Source: JACDQM01 sp044373315 (GTDB lineage Bacteria > Pseudomonadota > Gammaproteobacteria > Burkholderiales > Burkholderiaceae_C). Taken from it: a stretch of DNA of 64,000 nucleotides. Of the stretch, positions 63,666-64,000 are shown piece by piece; the first letter of the stretch is position 1, and the number at the start of each line of letters is the position of its first letter. The notes under the pieces were generated by a model. It saw nothing but the letters and a program-made list of their open reading frames with translations. It searched no databases and was not told the origin of the DNA. The stretch covers positions 1 to 64,000 of the forward strand of contig NZ_JBILQK010000009.1 of assembly GCF_044373315.1 (NCBI RefSeq), given 5' to 3'. The position numbers were made by a program, and so were the translations under genes.

Positions 63666-64000
63666 CGGGCGAGGACGCGCGCAGCGCAGCCAAGGCCGCA
63701 GCGCTCGGCAGCGGCAAGCTGGCGGCCGGCGGCTTGCCCTCGGCTGTCTTGCCGGATTTGCCAGCGTCATGGGCCTTCTCGGCCTGACGCTGCTCGATCT
63801 GCTGGCGCTGCTGCTGGCTGCGCAGGCGCTGGCTCTCGGCCCGTTCGGCGGCGCGCTGTACCGCCTGCTGCTGCCTTGCAAGCTCTGCAGCTTCGGCATC
63901 CTGACCGCCGGCACGGCTCGTCGGGCGCACTGGTGGCACCGACGCGGCAGGGGCCGCCGCGACCGCTGGCGCCATCTGCTGATGCGCGTCTCGCAACGCC
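63643..64000 (-). CDS. Unrecognised Gln/Ala/Arg-rich protein, C-terminal part (5' end beyond window)
   Basis: The frame is open to the window edge, so only about 119 C-terminal residues are seen. They include a Gln/Arg/Ala/Glu-rich, probably coiled segment (AELARQQQAVQRAAERAESQ; QQQRQQIEQRQAEKAHDAG) followed by an Ala/Pro/Ser-rich tail (PPAASLPLPSAAALAALRAS). I recognise no domain. It could be the tail of a periplasmic protein with the folded domain upstream. The stop lies inside the end of the convergent PP2C gene. Codon use looks like the neighbours. Confidence 0.6.
   Translation of the reverse strand, partial: ALRDAHQQMAPAVAAAPAASVPPVRPTSRAGGQDAEAAELARQQQAVQRAAERAESQRLRSQQQRQQIEQRQAEKAHDAGKSGKTAEGKPPAASLPLPSAAALAALRASSPASSAPRP

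Overview
The window is GC-rich, gene-dense core chromosome of a betaproteobacterium, most likely order Burkholderiales. The evidence is the rpsF-priB-rpsR-rplI block with a PriB gene, a HisZ subunit next to purA, the long rpsB-to-rnhB outer-membrane supercluster, scpB-rluB, hfq-hflX-hflKC and an E. coli-like SOS operator. Genus cannot be fixed by eye; a Roseateles/Rubrivivax-type organism is my guess. I see no phage, insertion sequence, CRISPR array, rRNA or integron. No gene-free stretch exceeds 300 bases; the longest is 292 bases upstream of scpB.

Layout. 1-4711 (+): end of a sensor kinase, hslR, then the heat-shock chaperone set grpE, dnaK, dnaJ, with sigma-32-type promoters before grpE and dnaK. 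4886-6514 (+): a receiver-TPR response regulator with a possible flagellar-type promoter. 6574-13183 (-): a radical SAM protein of the PA0069 family whose start overlaps a LexA-type box, dnaB, rplI, rpsR, priB, rpsF, and a sodium:solute symporter. 13418-16849: ppsA (-) and its bifunctional regulator ppsR (+), divergent. 16839-31919 (-): one long cluster read from right to left: rpsB, tsf, pyrH, frr, uppS, cdsA, dxr, rseP, bamA, skp, lpxD, fabZ, lpxA, lpxB, rnhB, and an RNA methyltransferase. It joins translation, UMP supply, isoprenoid and lipid synthesis, lipid A synthesis and outer-membrane assembly.

32094-36309 (+): a compact three-gene unit (amidase, D-amino-acid-dehydrogenase-like oxidoreductase, NAD(P)HX repair enzyme). 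36367-38745 (-): RNase R, divergent from tRNA-Leu(CAG). 39000-58274 (-): a second long core series read right to left: scpB, rluB, ndk, rlmN, pilW, rodZ, ispG, hisS, yfgM, bamB, der, hfq, hflX, hflK, hflC, a DUF2065 gene, hisZ, purA and a phosphoribosyltransferase. 58567-60491: rluD (-) and bamD (+), divergent. 60556-64000: a DinG/YoaA-type helicase (-), a DUF465 protein (-), a PP2C phosphatase (+), and the 3' end of an unrecognised gene (-).

Most genes are ordinary core genes and I did not find a clearly new multi-gene system. The more unusual signals are regulatory or architectural: a DnaA-box-like sequence inside the dnaK heat-shock promoter, a LexA box overlapping the start of the radical SAM gene, three genes whose start codons sit 6-8 nt behind a -10-like hexamer, a RluB with very long low-complexity tails encoded partly by a triplet repeat, a symporter with an EF-hand-like loop and a coiled-coil insertion, and a hairpin-rich 292-nt leader before scpB.
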